This document shows positions 1 to 9,502 of a stretch of DNA of 64,000 bases, piece after piece. Source of the stretch: an uncultured Eubacteriales bacterium (GTDB taxonomy: Bacteria > Bacillota > Clostridia > TANB77 > CAG-508); NCBI GenBank assembly GCA_949840345.1, contig CATKWX010000007.1, positions 1 to 64,000 on the forward strand, written 5' to 3'. The notes below the pieces were generated by a model. It was given only the letters and a program-made list of their open reading frames with translations. It was not told where the DNA came from and did not search any database. Made by a program: the position numbers and the translations under genes. Numbering within the stretch: the first letter of the stretch is position 1; each line of letters opens with the position of its first letter.

Positions 1-831
1 TATTATCTTGGAGATATGGGAGTAAATTTAGTTTCAGATGTAGTAAAAATTAGAGTAGAAGGTTTAAAAGAAGGAACAGAAGTAGATGCGTTTAAAGATA
101 TAAAAGTTGATTTTTCAGGAATGTCACCTAATATAAATGTTTCAATATCAAATAATAGTGATGACGAATTCCTAAAAACTGTAGAATATAAAGCAAGCAA
201 AACTTCTGGAATTGCAAACGGAGAAACTATTACTATAACAGCAATTAAATGGGATGAAGAAATGGCACAAGAAAAAGAAATTACATTAAAAGAAACAAAA
301 AAAGAATATAAAGTAGAAGGTCAATCTGCATATATTTTTAGTAAATCAGAAATTACTGATGCAGTAAAGACTGAATTAAAATCTATTTTTGTAAGTAAAA
401 CAACTTCAAAAGCTAACGAAGAGTACCAAGGATATGATTCAGATAATTTTAGAAGACAATTATATGATAATACAGACTATAAATATTCTGGAGTAAATAC
501 TTATAAAGAAATAGACAGAGATTTAAGTATAGGAACACCTGAAGTCGTTTCTATGTACCTTCTTACAAAGAAACCAGAAATGAGTTTTAATACAATAAAT
601 AAAATAGTAGGAATAGTAAAAGTCCCTTGCAAATCAGCAAAAACAGGAGCAACATATAATTGGTATGTTACAATTGAAGCTGAAAATGCATCTTTAAAAG
701 AAGATAGAGCTATAAGTGATAATACAAATTATATAATAAATGTAAGAGATGGAAAAGATGAAGAAAAAGCTTATCAAACATATGTTAATGATAAGAAAAA
801 TGGATTTAATGTAGATAAAATATCTTTATAA
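1..831 (+). CDS. C-terminal part of an unidentified, probably cell-surface protein (5' end outside the window)
   Basis: The frame is open from base 1, and no ribosome binding site precedes the first ATG at 16, so the gene starts upstream of the window. The visible 276 residues are hydrophilic, rich in Lys, Glu, Asn and Ser, and lack membrane segments. The first 100 residues look like a beta-sandwich repeat: alternating short strands, then a run about residues 20-75 with GLKEGTEVDAF and VDFSGMSPNINVSI. This suggests an extracytoplasmic Ig-like module of a membrane-anchored protein whose anchor would lie upstream. No catalytic motif is recognisable. A hairpin terminator follows the stop. Function unknown. 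Confidence 0.6.
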   Translation, partial: YYLGDMGVNLVSDVVKIRVEGLKEGTEVDAFKDIKVDFSGMSPNINVSISNNSDDEFLKTVEYKASKTSGIANGETITITAIKWDEEMAQEKEITLKETKKEYKVEGQSAYIFSKSEITDAVKTELKSIFVSKTTSKANEEYQGYDSDNFRRQLYDNTDYKYSGVNTYKEIDRDLSIGTPEVVSMYLLTKKPEMSFNTINKIVGIVKVPCKSAKTGATYNWYVTIEAENASLKEDRAISDNTNYIINVRDGKDEEKAYQTYVNDKKNGFNVDKISL

Positions 832-842
832 TTAAATTGTAG

Positions 843-868
843 AGGCACACTTTATTAATAGTGTGCCT
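843..868 (+). terminator. Intrinsic terminator after the first gene
   Basis: An AGGCACACT arm pairs with AGTGTGCCT across an 8-base loop, 12 bases after the stop of the preceding gene. The T-run is weak, but position and stem fit a Rho-independent terminator. Confidence 0.6.
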
Positions 869-945
869 TAAAAATATATTGCAAATTTCAATATAAATGT
901 ATATAATATATACGAAATTTGAATTATAAACATGGAGGCAAAACT

Positions 946-1491
946 ATGCTTAAAAACTTCATTGGACATTTATGCACAATAATAAAACATAAGTGGTGGG
1001 TATTCAAATTATGTTGTAGAGCAGGCATTCCTTGGAGAGGCTTGGTTCATGATTTATCTAAATTTTCACCAACTGAATTTATAGAGTCAGTAAAATTTTA
1101 TCAAGGTGGAAAGAGAAGTCCTATTCCTATAGCAAGGGAAGAACACGGATACTCAAAAGCATGGTTACACCATAGAGGAAGAAATAAGCATCATGTAGAA
1201 TACTGGTACGACCCAGAAGGAGAAAATCCATATCCTATTATTCCTTACAAGTATACTGTGGAAATGATATGTGATAGTATAGCTGCTAGTATTGTTTATA
1301 ACGGAAAAAATTGGACTCCTGACTGTCAAATAAGATATTGGGAAAAGAAAAGAAAAACAGCTCCAGTAAACGACAAGATAAAAGATTTAGTAGCTGAAGT
1401 TCACTTACAAGTAAAGGATAGGGGAATTAATAAAACTATTACTAAATCAAATATGAAAGAATTATATAATAAATATTGTGGTAGAAATTAA
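946..1491 (+). CDS. DUF5662 family protein
   Basis: A 181-residue soluble protein. The ATG at 946 is chosen because GGAGG lies 7 bases upstream; the in-frame codons before it have no ribosome binding site. It matches the DUF5662 pattern from memory: an N-terminal HLCTIIKHKWWVF segment, a conserved HDLSKFSPTEF box about residues 36-46, and a histidine-rich stretch with HHRGRNKHH about residues 77-85, spacing that recalls a metal-binding HD-like fold. The biochemical role of the family is not established to my knowledge. It stands between two hypothetical genes and upstream of lepA. Confidence 0.65.
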   Translation: MLKNFIGHLCTIIKHKWWVFKLCCRAGIPWRGLVHDLSKFSPTEFIESVKFYQGGKRSPIPIAREEHGYSKAWLHHRGRNKHHVEYWYDPEGENPYPIIPYKYTVEMICDSIAASIVYNGKNWTPDCQIRYWEKKRKTAPVNDKIKDLVAEVHLQVKDRGINKTITKSNMKELYNKYCGRN

Positions 1492-1509
1492 TAAGGAATG
1501 TGATTATGT

Positions 1510-2772
1510 ATGGTTAATTATAAAATTGAAAATATACTAACTCAAATAAGAAGAGCAAAAGCTATGAATCACAGTGCACCTGACTTCTATAATTTATACT
1601 CTATAAAAAAAAGAGCATTGTATAAAGATTATATAGCTGAAAATGATATTAGTAGTCTTATAGATTCTGCATTTAAATATACAAATAATAATTTGGAATT
1701 ATCGTTTGTTGATAATAGATATTCTGAAATTTTTCGTTATATAGATGGTGGAGAGGTTGAAAAAATGCCAGTTAAGCAACTTTCAGGAAATCTAAATGCA
1801 TTATTTGAAGCTATGAAAACTTCAGGTATAAAGGACATGCTTATAAAAAAACATAATATGCGTTGTACAGATAATGATTTAGATGCATTAGCAATAACCG
1901 AAAGCCAATTTGATGCAGAATTCGATGTTGCTACCAATAATAGAAGCAAGTTGCCAATTCTATATTTAAAAAATGTATTTTGGCTACAGAAATATTTGAG
2001 AATGTTTAAAAATCTACAACTACAAGAAATATTTAGCCAAAACTTTAAAGGAGATGAAACTCCAGAAAATATAAATTATTTATTATATATGGCTTTTAAG
2101 AAGTATGAAATTTTAGATACTATCTATTTTGAGGAAAAAAGAGGCGGAAATAGAGAAATGCCTATGTGCTTATCATATAGAGAAGTTTATAAAAATATAT
2201 TTGACGATATTTTTCCAAATTCAGAAAATGATATATCTATGGATTATCAAATGGTTTATGAATATAAATCTATATTAGATAATTTAAATAGCAAAAAAAA
2301 CATGTTGCTAGAGACTCTGATAAAAAGTCAAATAAGAGAATCACAAGCTAATGTATTAAATCAAACAATACCTAGTTGGGGTGTAATAAAAAGTGAAGAA
2401 TCTATTAGCGTTGGATTTGAGCCAGAAGGATATATGTTAACACCTGTTTTTAATTATAAAAATAAATATGTATATTCGCAGATATTAACAACTCCTCAAA
2501 TGAGAACATATCCATATAAGGAATTTTATCCAATATATTTGTCTAGAGAGGATGAAAAATTATTAACACCTTCTGTTTTAGTAAAACCAACTCCTGAACA
2601 AATAAAAGAAATAAAATTACAGTCAAAAAGAAAATGGTATAATCAAGAAATTTATAAAAGAGTTTTGTGCCAAATTAATGGCAAACCATATCCTCATGAA
2701 AAAACTAATATTATAAATTTATCAGATTTAAAAAATCAAGATAGGAGAAACGAAATTGGAAAATCAAGATAA
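1510..2772 (+). CDS. Hypothetical protein, 420 aa, overlapping the start of lepA
   Basis: The frame opens 18 bases after the DUF5662 gene and its last 17 bases overlap the TTG start of lepA, so it is probably translationally coupled to lepA. The product is soluble, Lys/Asn-rich and mostly helical by composition, with no signal peptide, membrane segment or nucleotide-binding motif. I do not recognise the family. The overlap with a core translation gene argues that it is expressed. It contains no in-frame CGG. Confidence 0.6.
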   Translation: MVNYKIENILTQIRRAKAMNHSAPDFYNLYSIKKRALYKDYIAENDISSLIDSAFKYTNNNLELSFVDNRYSEIFRYIDGGEVEKMPVKQLSGNLNALFEAMKTSGIKDMLIKKHNMRCTDNDLDALAITESQFDAEFDVATNNRSKLPILYLKNVFWLQKYLRMFKNLQLQEIFSQNFKGDETPENINYLLYMAFKKYEILDTIYFEEKRGGNREMPMCLSYREVYKNIFDDIFPNSENDISMDYQMVYEYKSILDNLNSKKNMLLETLIKSQIRESQANVLNQTIPSWGVIKSEESISVGFEPEGYMLTPVFNYKNKYVYSQILTTPQMRTYPYKEFYPIYLSREDEKLLTPSVLVKPTPEQIKEIKLQSKRKWYNQEIYKRVLCQINGKPYPHEKTNIINLSDLKNQDRRNEIGKSR

Positions 2773-4569
2773 GATTAGAAACTTTAGCATAATAGCACAT
2801 ATAGATCACCGGGAAATCTACATTAGCAGATAGATTAATAGAAATGACAGGTGTGCTTTCTAAAAGAGAAATGGAAAGTCAAGTTTTAGATAATATGGAT
2901 TTAGAGCGAGAACGTGGAATAACAATAAAAGCTCAAGCAGTGCGTATGGAATATGTTGCAAAAAATAGTGAAAAATATATATTTAATTTAATAGATACTC
3001 CGGGACATGTAGATTTTAATTATGAAGTTTCAAGAAGTTTAGCAGCATGCGAAGGGGCAATCTTAGTAGTTGATGCAAGTCAAGGAATAGAAGCGCAAAC
3101 CCTTGCTAATGTTTATTTGGCATTAGATAATAATTTAGATATATTACCAGTAATAAATAAAGTAGATTTGCCTAATGCAAGACCTGATGAAATAAAGCAA
3201 GAAATAGAAGATATTATTGGAATACCAGCTATGGATGCGCCTTGCATATCTGCAAAATCTGGTTTAAATGTAGATGAGGTTTTAGAAAGAATTGTAACTG
3301 ATTTTAAAGCACCGCAGGGAGATTCAAATGAACCATTAAAATGCTTAATATTTGATTCATTTTATGATAATTATAAGGGCGCAGTAAGTTATGTTAGAGT
3401 TAAAACTGGAACTGTAAAAGTAGGAGATGAAATCTTATTTATGGCAACAAATAAAAAATTTGTTGTAACAGAAGTAGGATACTTAGAACCTCGGTACTTA
3501 TGCACCATCAAACAAATTATCTGCAGGGGAAGTAGGTTACATTGCAGCTAGTATAAAAAACGTTTCAGATTTACATGTAGGTGATACAATTACTTTAGCA
3601 AATAATCCAGCTTTAGAGCCACTTCCAGGATATAAAAAAGCAAATTCTATGGTATACTGCGGATTATATCCATTAGATGGAAGCGAGTATGAAGCTTTAA
3701 AAACAGCACTAGAAAAGCTAAAATTAAACGATGCTGCTTTAAACTATGAGCCGGAAACCTCGATTGCTTTAGGTTTTGGTTTTAGATGTGGATTTTTAGG
3801 ACTACTACATTTAGAAATAATTCAAGAAAGATTAGAAAGAGAATTCGATTTAGGACTTATAACAACAGCACCTTCTGTTATATATAATGTTCACAAAACT
3901 AATGGAGAGATAATAGAACTATATAATCCAGTAGATTTACCGCCAACAACAGAAGTAAGCTTTATAGAAGAGCCTATTGTAAAAGCTGAAATTATGCTTC
4001 CTAAAGAATTTGTTGGTAATGTTATGGAAATATGTCAACAAAGAAGAGGAACATATATAGATATGAAATATTTAGATACCTCAAGAGTAATACTAGAATA
4101 TGAGTTACCTTTAAACGAAATAATATACGATTTCTTCGACACTTTAAAATCAAAAACAAAGGGATATGCTTCTTTTGATTATGAGTTTAAAGAATATAGA
4201 AGGTCAGACCTTGTAAAATTAGATATCCATATAAATAACGAACCAGTTGATGCATTATCTTTTATTGTTCATAAAGATTCTGCATACACTAGAGGAAGGA
4301 AAATGGCAGAGAAGCTAAAAACAGTTATACCAAGGCAATTATTCGAAATTCCATTACAAGCAGTTGTAGGGGGCAAAATAATAGCAAGAGAGACCATATC
4401 TGCAATGAGAAAAGATGTGCTTGCAAAATGTTATGGTGGGGATATAACAAGAAAGAAAAAATTGTTAGAAAAGCAGAAAAAAGGTAAAAAGAAAATGCGT
4501 CAAATTGGAAACGTAGAGATTCCACAAGAAGCATTTTTAAGCGTACTTAAACTAGATGATGAAGAATAA
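2756..4569 (+). CDS. lepA: Elongation factor 4 (LepA), read through two +1 shifts at CGG
   Basis: LepA/EF4 is a ribosome-associated GTPase of the translation-factor family. The TTG start at 2756 has AGGAG 8 bases upstream and begins [18 protein letters not shown], the classic LepA N-terminus. In the plain zero frame the gene breaks twice, at CGG codons 2810 and 3492. Skipping one C at each site gives an uninterrupted 603-residue protein, the normal LepA length. The first site lies exactly in the P-loop ([13 protein letters not shown]), the second in the [19 protein letters not shown] segment. The rest is intact: [24 protein letters not shown], and the C-terminal domain ending SVLKLDDEE. LepA is rarely a pseudogene and no stray mutations are visible, so I infer that the two sites are recoded in translation. 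Confidence 0.93.
2810..2813 (+). other. +1 recoding site CGGG to Gly in lepA (P-loop)
   Basis: Zero-frame codons are GAT CAC CGG GAA. Skipping the C of codon 19 (CGG) gives CAC GGG AAA TCT, i.e. His-Gly-Lys-Ser of the GTPase P-loop. Without the shift the frame stops within a few codons. Confidence 0.9.
3492..3495 (+). other. +1 recoding site CGGT to Gly in lepA (domain II)
   Basis: Zero-frame GAA CCT CGG TAC becomes GAA CCT GGT ACT TAT GCA, giving [18 protein letters not shown], the standard LepA sequence. Without the shift, translation ends after about 19 more codons. Confidence 0.9.
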
Positions 4570-4570
4570 C

Positions 4571-4602
4571 TGTAGGGGCGCATGATTGCGCCCCTTCTTT
4601 TC
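4571..4602 (+). terminator. lepA terminator made from a TGTAGGG-type repeat
   Basis: TGTAGGGGCGCA pairs with TGCGCCCC and is followed by TTCTTTT, directly after the lepA stop. It belongs to the GC-rich hairpin family scattered through the chromosomal part of this window. Confidence 0.7.
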
Positions 4603-5235
4603 TTACATTATCATAAGCGTTATCTTATCTCCACTTTTCTTTATAAAGCCATCTTCTTTTAAAAGCTTTAGTTCTCTCATCATTGCACTTCTATCTACGC
4701 TCAAATAATCTGCTAAATCAGTTAGAGATAGGGGAAGAGTAAAGGTTTTACTAAATGCTTTTTCAGACAATATTTTAAAATAAGAAATTAATTTATCTCT
4801 AATTGTTTTTTTGGCTAGTAACTCAATTCTTAAATTTAAATCTGAAACTTTACTTAAAACTAGATTAGGAAGTCCAAGTAGAAGCTCTTCATGAAATTTA
4901 CAGTTTTTCTTGCACTTTTTCTCAAATATATCATAATTAAATACTAAAATTTTTGATTTTTCTTTAGCAATAACAAAAAGTTCATTATTAGTATTAATTT
5001 GATAAAAAATTTCACCAAATATATCAAACTGATTAAATCTTTCAACAATCATTTGATTACCATTAAAATCATATCTCATTAAATCTGCAGAACCTTCTAA
5101 TACTATACAAACTTGATTTCTATTGACTATATAAGTTGTAATAATTTCGTTTTTTTCAAAGTCTTTTTCTTGTACTTTTTCACAAGAAGATAATAAATTG
5201 TTACAAAATTTCTCTATACTAAAATTATTTTTCAT
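4603..5235 (-). CDS. Crp/Fnr-family transcriptional regulator
   Basis: A 210-residue regulator. The start ATG at 5235 has GGAGG 7 bases upstream; the longer frame runs into an intergenic repeat. Residues about 25-115 form a cyclic-nucleotide-binding-like beta barrel (VCIVLEGSADLMRYDFNGNQ, FDIFGEIFY). Residues about 150-205 form a winged helix with LTDLADYLSVDRSAMMRELK, the helix-turn-helix typical of Crp/Fnr proteins. A cysteine-rich stretch (EKKCKKNCKFHEE) sits in the middle, not in the N-terminal Fnr arrangement, so I cannot say whether it binds an iron-sulfur cluster. It is divergent from nrdDG, and the same palindrome lies upstream of both, so it probably regulates itself and the anaerobic ribonucleotide reductase. 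Confidence 0.85.
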   Translation of the reverse strand: MKNNFSIEKFCNNLLSSCEKVQEKDFEKNEIITTYIVNRNQVCIVLEGSADLMRYDFNGNQMIVERFNQFDIFGEIFYQINTNNELFVIAKEKSKILVFNYDIFEKKCKKNCKFHEELLLGLPNLVLSKVSDLNLRIELLAKKTIRDKLISYFKILSEKAFSKTFTLPLSLTDLADYLSVDRSAMMRELKLLKEDGFIKKSGDKITLMIM

Positions 5236-5257
5236 TAAAATTCCTCCAAAACCAATG

Positions 5258-5357
5258 TGCGGACGACCAATGGTTGCCCCTACGATAAACATATTGCAAA
5301 TACTGTAGGGGCACCGTTTGCGGGAATACCTGTGGCTCGCCACACCACTGTGCCCAT
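5258..5357. repeat. Two GC-rich TGTAGGG-type palindromes, back to back
   Basis: A minus-oriented copy (about 5258-5287) is followed by a plus-oriented copy starting TGTAGGGGCACC. The second closely resembles the copy at 26025-26077, including the internal GGGAATACC and GGCTCGCCACA blocks. They are much richer in GC than the surrounding DNA and lie between the regulator start and its upstream palindrome. Confidence 0.7.
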
Positions 5358-5403
5358 TTGTTCCATATACAAATTTTTCTATTTGCTATTATATCAAAAA
5401 ATA

Positions 5404-5417
5404 GTTGCAAATGCAAC
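5404..5417. promoter_or_regulatory. Candidate operator GTTGCAAATGCAAC upstream of the crp/fnr gene
   Basis: GTTGC-AAAT-GCAAC is a dyad with five-base arms. An identical copy with the same six bases on its left (AAATAG... context) lies upstream of nrdD. Two identical dyads in a divergent region headed by a Crp/Fnr gene suggest autoregulation. Confidence 0.6.
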
Positions 5418-5612
5418 AAGAATACATAAAAACGTTAAAAAAATTATTTATATATCTTTAAAATAACCCATATATATCAATGCTTTGCTCAATTATTACA
5501 AAATTACAGAATTTGTTTTAATGTTGTAATATAAATGTAATAATTGGTATAATTCACTATTATTAACATTTTTTACTAGTCATTTAATCAAAATCAAAGA
5601 AAAATGAAAATA

Positions 5613-5626
5613 GTTGCAAATGCAAC
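5613..5626. promoter_or_regulatory. Candidate operator GTTGCAAATGCAAC upstream of nrdDG
   Basis: Same 14-base dyad as at 5404, placed about 60 bases before the nrdD start codon. Inferred binding site of the divergent Crp/Fnr regulator. Confidence 0.6.
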
Positions 5627-5686
5627 TTCTAAATGATATATATCTACATATATAATGTGGTCATAAACAAAGAGGGGGTAATACTA

Positions 5687-7813
5687 ATGAAGGTAATAAA
5701 AAGAGATGGAAGGGCCGTAGAATTTAATTCTGAAAAAATTAAAATAGCTATTGAAAAGGCAAATAAGGAAGTAAGACCAAGTTTAAGAGCAACAGAAGAA
5801 GAAATCAATAATATAATAAAATACGTAGAAGAAATGGACAAGAAGAGAATACTAGTTGAAGATATTCAAGATATAATTGAAGAAAAATTAATGGAAATAA
5901 ACAAATATGATTTAGCAAAAAAATATATTGTATATAGATATACAAGAGCCTTAGTAAGAAAACAAAATACAACAGATGAGTCAATACTAGGCTTAATTAA
6001 AAATCAAAATAAAGAATTATTAGAAGAAAACTCAAATAAAAATGCAGTATTAGCTTCAACACAAAGAGATTATATTGCAGGAGAAGTTTCTAAAGATTTA
6101 ACTAAAAGAATTTTATTACCAGAAAAAATTACAAAAGCACATGAAGAAGGAGTACTTCATTTCCACGATATGGACTACTTTTTACAACCAATATTTAATT
6201 GCTGTTTAATAAATATTGGAGATATGCTAGATAATGGAACTGTTATGAATGGAAAATTAATAGAACCTCCAAAAAGTTTCCAAGTTGCTTGTACTATTAC
6301 AACACAAATTATAGCAGCAGTAGCATCAAATCAATATGGTGGACAATCAGTTGATATAAGACATTTAGGTAAATATGTAAGAAAAAGCTATGACAAATTT
6401 AAAAAAGAATTAGAAGAAGAGTTTTCAGATAAATTATCAGCAGATATGATAGAAGAAATAGCACAACAAAGATTAAAGAAAGAGATTTCAGCAGGTGTGC
6501 AAACAATTCAATATCAAATAAATACATTAATGACAACAAATGGACAATCTCCTTTTGTAACATTATTCTTAAACCTAGATAAAGATGATGAATATATTGA
6601 AGAAAATGCTATGATTATAGAAGAAGTTTTAAAACAAAGATACAAAGGAATAAAGAATGAAAAAGGTGTATATGTAACACCAGCATTCCCAAAATTAATA
6701 TATGTTTTAGATGAACATAACTGCCTAAAAGGTGGAAAATATGACTACTTAACAAAACTTGCTGTAAAATGTTCTTCAAAAAGGTTATATCCAGACTATA
6801 TTTCTGCTAAAAAAATGCGTGAAAATTACGAAGGTAATGTATTTAGCCCAATGGGTTGCAGAAGCTTCTTATCTCCTTGGAAGGATGAGAACGGAAACTA
6901 CAAATTTGAGGGAAGATTTAATCAAGGTGTTGTAAGTATTAATTTACCACAAATAGGAATTGTAGCAGGTGGAGATGAAGATAAATTCTGGAATTTATTA
7001 GATGAAAGATTAGACTTATGCTTCGAAGCATTAATGTGTAGACACTATGCTTTACTTGGAACATTAACTAATACAAGCCCAATTCACTGGAGATATGGAG
7101 CAATTGCTCGTATGAAATCTGGAGAAAAGATAGACGAATTGTTAAAGGGTGGATATTCAACAATATCTTTAGGATACATTGGTATATATGAATTAACTAA
7201 ATTAATGAAAGGTGTATCTCATACAACAAAAGAAGGACATGATTTTGCAATAAAAGTTATGAAATATTTAAAAGATACTACAAAAAGATGGAAAGAAGAA
7301 ACTGGTTTAGGATTTGCATTATATGGAACACCAGCAGAATCTCTATGTTATAGATTTGCAAGAATTGATAAAGAAAAGTTTGGAGATATAAAGGATGTTA
7401 CAGATAAAGGATATTACACAAACTCATACCATGTAGATGTAAGGGAAGAAATAGATGCTTTCGAAAAATTACAATTCGAAAGTGAATTCCAAACAGTTTC
7501 ACCAGGTGGAGCAATATCATACGTTGAAATACCAAATATGAGACACAATTTAGAGGCATTAGAAGAATTAGTTAAATTTATATATGATAATATACAATAT
7601 GCAGAATTCAACACAAAATCAGATTATTGTCACGTATGTGGTTTTGATGGAGAAATTATAATAAATGATAAACTAGAATGGGAATGTCCAAACTGTGGAA
7701 ACAAAGATAAAAATAAGATGAATGTAACAAGACGTACTTGTGGATATTTAGGAGAAAACTTCTGGAACGAAGGAAAGACAAAGGAAATAAAGTCTAGAGT
7801 ATTACATTTGTAG
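5687..7813 (+). CDS. nrdD: Anaerobic (class III) ribonucleoside-triphosphate reductase
   Basis: Reduces ribonucleotides to deoxyribonucleotides without oxygen using a glycyl radical. The ATG at 5687 follows AGAGGGGG and gives MKVIKRDGRAVEFNSEKI, the start of an ATP-cone allosteric domain (about residues 1-90). The product is 708 residues, normal for NrdD. The C-terminus has two zinc-binding CxxC pairs (CHVCG about residue 648, then CPNCG) and the glycyl-radical box RRTCGYLGENFWNEG with the likely radical Gly near residue 686. The activase gene follows after 11 bases. Regulation by the divergent Crp/Fnr protein is suggested by the shared palindrome. Confidence 0.95.
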   Translation: MKVIKRDGRAVEFNSEKIKIAIEKANKEVRPSLRATEEEINNIIKYVEEMDKKRILVEDIQDIIEEKLMEINKYDLAKKYIVYRYTRALVRKQNTTDESILGLIKNQNKELLEENSNKNAVLASTQRDYIAGEVSKDLTKRILLPEKITKAHEEGVLHFHDMDYFLQPIFNCCLINIGDMLDNGTVMNGKLIEPPKSFQVACTITTQIIAAVASNQYGGQSVDIRHLGKYVRKSYDKFKKELEEEFSDKLSADMIEEIAQQRLKKEISAGVQTIQYQINTLMTTNGQSPFVTLFLNLDKDDEYIEENAMIIEEVLKQRYKGIKNEKGVYVTPAFPKLIYVLDEHNCLKGGKYDYLTKLAVKCSSKRLYPDYISAKKMRENYEGNVFSPMGCRSFLSPWKDENGNYKFEGRFNQGVVSINLPQIGIVAGGDEDKFWNLLDERLDLCFEALMCRHYALLGTLTNTSPIHWRYGAIARMKSGEKIDELLKGGYSTISLGYIGIYELTKLMKGVSHTTKEGHDFAIKVMKYLKDTTKRWKEETGLGFALYGTPAESLCYRFARIDKEKFGDIKDVTDKGYYTNSYHVDVREEIDAFEKLQFESEFQTVSPGGAISYVEIPNMRHNLEALEELVKFIYDNIQYAEFNTKSDYCHVCGFDGEIIINDKLEWECPNCGNKDKNKMNVTRRTCGYLGENFWNEGKTKEIKSRVLHL

Positions 7814-7824
7814 GAGGAATCATA

Positions 7825-8349
7825 ATGAATTATGCAAAAATCAAAAAATGTGATGTAGCAAATGGACCGGGTGTTAGGGTTTCACTATTTGTTAGTGGAT
7901 GTACACACCACTGTAAAAATTGTTTTAATAAAGAGGCTTGGGATTTTAATTATGGAAATTGTTTTAATGAACAAGCAGAGTGTGAAGTATTAGAAGCGTT
8001 AAAGCCAGATTATATTCAAGGGTTATCTCTTTTAGGTGGAGAGCCTATGGAAAAAGCTAACCAAGAAGGATTACTTCCACTAGTAAAAAAAGTTAAAGAA
8101 ACATATCCAAATAAATCTATATGGTGCTATTCAGGTTACACTTTTGATGACCAAATATTAACAGGAAAAGCAAACGACAACGAAGTTACCAAGGAATTGT
8201 TAGAGAATATAGACTATATAGTAGATGGGGAATTTGTAGACGAATTAAAAAATCCTAGTTTAAAATTTAGAGGTTCATCAAATCAAAGAATAATAGATGT
8301 ACAAAATAGTTTAAAAAGTGGAACAGTAACACTATGGGAAAATGAATAA
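7825..8349 (+). CDS. nrdG: Anaerobic ribonucleotide reductase activating protein (radical SAM)
   Basis: A 174-residue radical-SAM activase that makes the glycyl radical on NrdD. The cluster-binding motif is CTHHCKNC (CxxxCxxC, about residues 26-33), preceded by GPGVRVSLFVSG; the SAM-binding LLGGEP follows. It has AGGAGG before its ATG and lies 11 bases after nrdD, so they form one operon, closed by the terminator after it. Confidence 0.95.
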   Translation: MNYAKIKKCDVANGPGVRVSLFVSGCTHHCKNCFNKEAWDFNYGNCFNEQAECEVLEALKPDYIQGLSLLGGEPMEKANQEGLLPLVKKVKETYPNKSIWCYSGYTFDDQILTGKANDNEVTKELLENIDYIVDGEFVDELKNPSLKFRGSSNQRIIDVQNSLKSGTVTLWENE

Positions 8350-8367
8350 ATAAATTATAATTATATG

Positions 8368-8395
8368 TGGCGTGGAATATTTCACGCCATTTTTT
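8368..8395 (+). terminator. nrdDG terminator
   Basis: GGCGTG pairs with CACGCC over an 8-base loop, followed by ATTTTTT: a typical Rho-independent terminator after nrdG. Confidence 0.8.
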
Positions 8396-8486
8396 ACGAA
8401 TAAATTTAAAGATAAATGTAGACTTTTTGCGAATAAAGGTATATAGTATTAAAAAGAATATAAAATTAGGAAAAAAGGAAAATTCA

Positions 8487-9455
8487 ATGAACACAGAATT
8501 ATATAAAGAAAGAATAATTAAAATTATAATGGATAGTAAATTTTTGCGAAATTTTGCTCAAAAAACGGATTATTTAAAACCTATAAATTGGATAGATCCA
8601 AAGGAAAACTGGCGAAATAAAGAAATATTGGAGAATCCAAATTCGAAGGATAAAGAACCATTAGTAGCTTTAAATTCATATAATGAAAAAACTAAAGAGC
8701 TTATACAACTTCATAAAAAAATATTTCCCGTTCCAGCATATTTTAATCAAAATATTAAAAGTGCAATGCCTATACTTTATTCAAGAGAAGGTGTAGTTGA
8801 TTATCTATTGAGAATAATAGATGAGTTGCCAGATGAATATGGAATAATCGTATATGATGGATATAGACCTGTTTCAGTTCAACAATCTCTGTTTGATACA
8901 ATATACGAACTACAAAAAAGCAAACCAGAAAATAAAAATTGTACACATGAGGAATTAGAGAAACTGACAAATGAATTCGCCTCTACTCCGTCTTTAGATC
9001 CCAAAAAGCCATCAACACATACTACTGGTGGGGCAATAGATTTTTCTATTTGCGATTTAGACGGAAAAGAACTAAACTTTGGTTGTGATTTTGATGATTT
9101 TCATCATATTTCTAATGTAACATACTTTGAAGAAAAGTATAAAAATGGAGAAAATTTAACAGACGCTGAATTAGAAGCAATGCTTAATAGGAGAGTATTG
9201 TCAAATATAGGTTCTAAAGTAGGATTTTCTTTAAATGAGTTTGAATGGTGGCATATGGATATATATAATCAATGGGATGATGGTATGGCTACTGCTATGT
9301 ATGATAGTTGCGAGATAAATGGAGTTATTCCAAATCCTAATAATACTATAGCTAAATATATACAAATGAACAAGAATTTACAAAATCATTTTAAATATTT
9401 AACTCCACAAGCATTAGAACTATTAAAGGATGAAAATGATATTGAAATAAATTAA
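8487..9455 (+). CDS. VanX-type D-Ala-D-Ala dipeptidase (peptidase M15D)
   Basis: A zinc dipeptidase that removes free D-Ala-D-Ala so that modified precursors enter the cell wall. The ATG at 8487 follows AAAAAAGGAAAA; the product is 322 residues, longer than VanX (about 200) because of a roughly 100-residue N-terminal extension. M15D signatures are present: YDGYRPVSVQQ (about residues 122-132), STHTTGGAID (residues 176-185, His and Asp zinc ligands), and EFEWWHMD with the catalytic Glu and zinc His (about 251-258). No signal peptide, so cytoplasmic. It is directly followed by a VanG-like ligase, which points to a glycopeptide-resistance-type set rather than a nutritional dipeptidase. Confidence 0.85.
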   Translation: MNTELYKERIIKIIMDSKFLRNFAQKTDYLKPINWIDPKENWRNKEILENPNSKDKEPLVALNSYNEKTKELIQLHKKIFPVPAYFNQNIKSAMPILYSREGVVDYLLRIIDELPDEYGIIVYDGYRPVSVQQSLFDTIYELQKSKPENKNCTHEELEKLTNEFASTPSLDPKKPSTHTTGGAIDFSICDLDGKELNFGCDFDDFHHISNVTYFEEKYKNGENLTDAELEAMLNRRVLSNIGSKVGFSLNEFEWWHMDIYNQWDDGMATAMYDSCEINGVIPNPNNTIAKYIQMNKNLQNHFKYLTPQALELLKDENDIEIN

Positions 9456-9502
9456 CATTAATAAATATATAATTAGAAAATAAAATTCAAGGAGGATAAA
9501 TT

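Noticed and set aside
5257-5466. 69-residue ORF across the intergenic region upstream of nrdD
   Set aside because: It consists mostly of the TGTAGGG-type repeats and overlaps the candidate operator.
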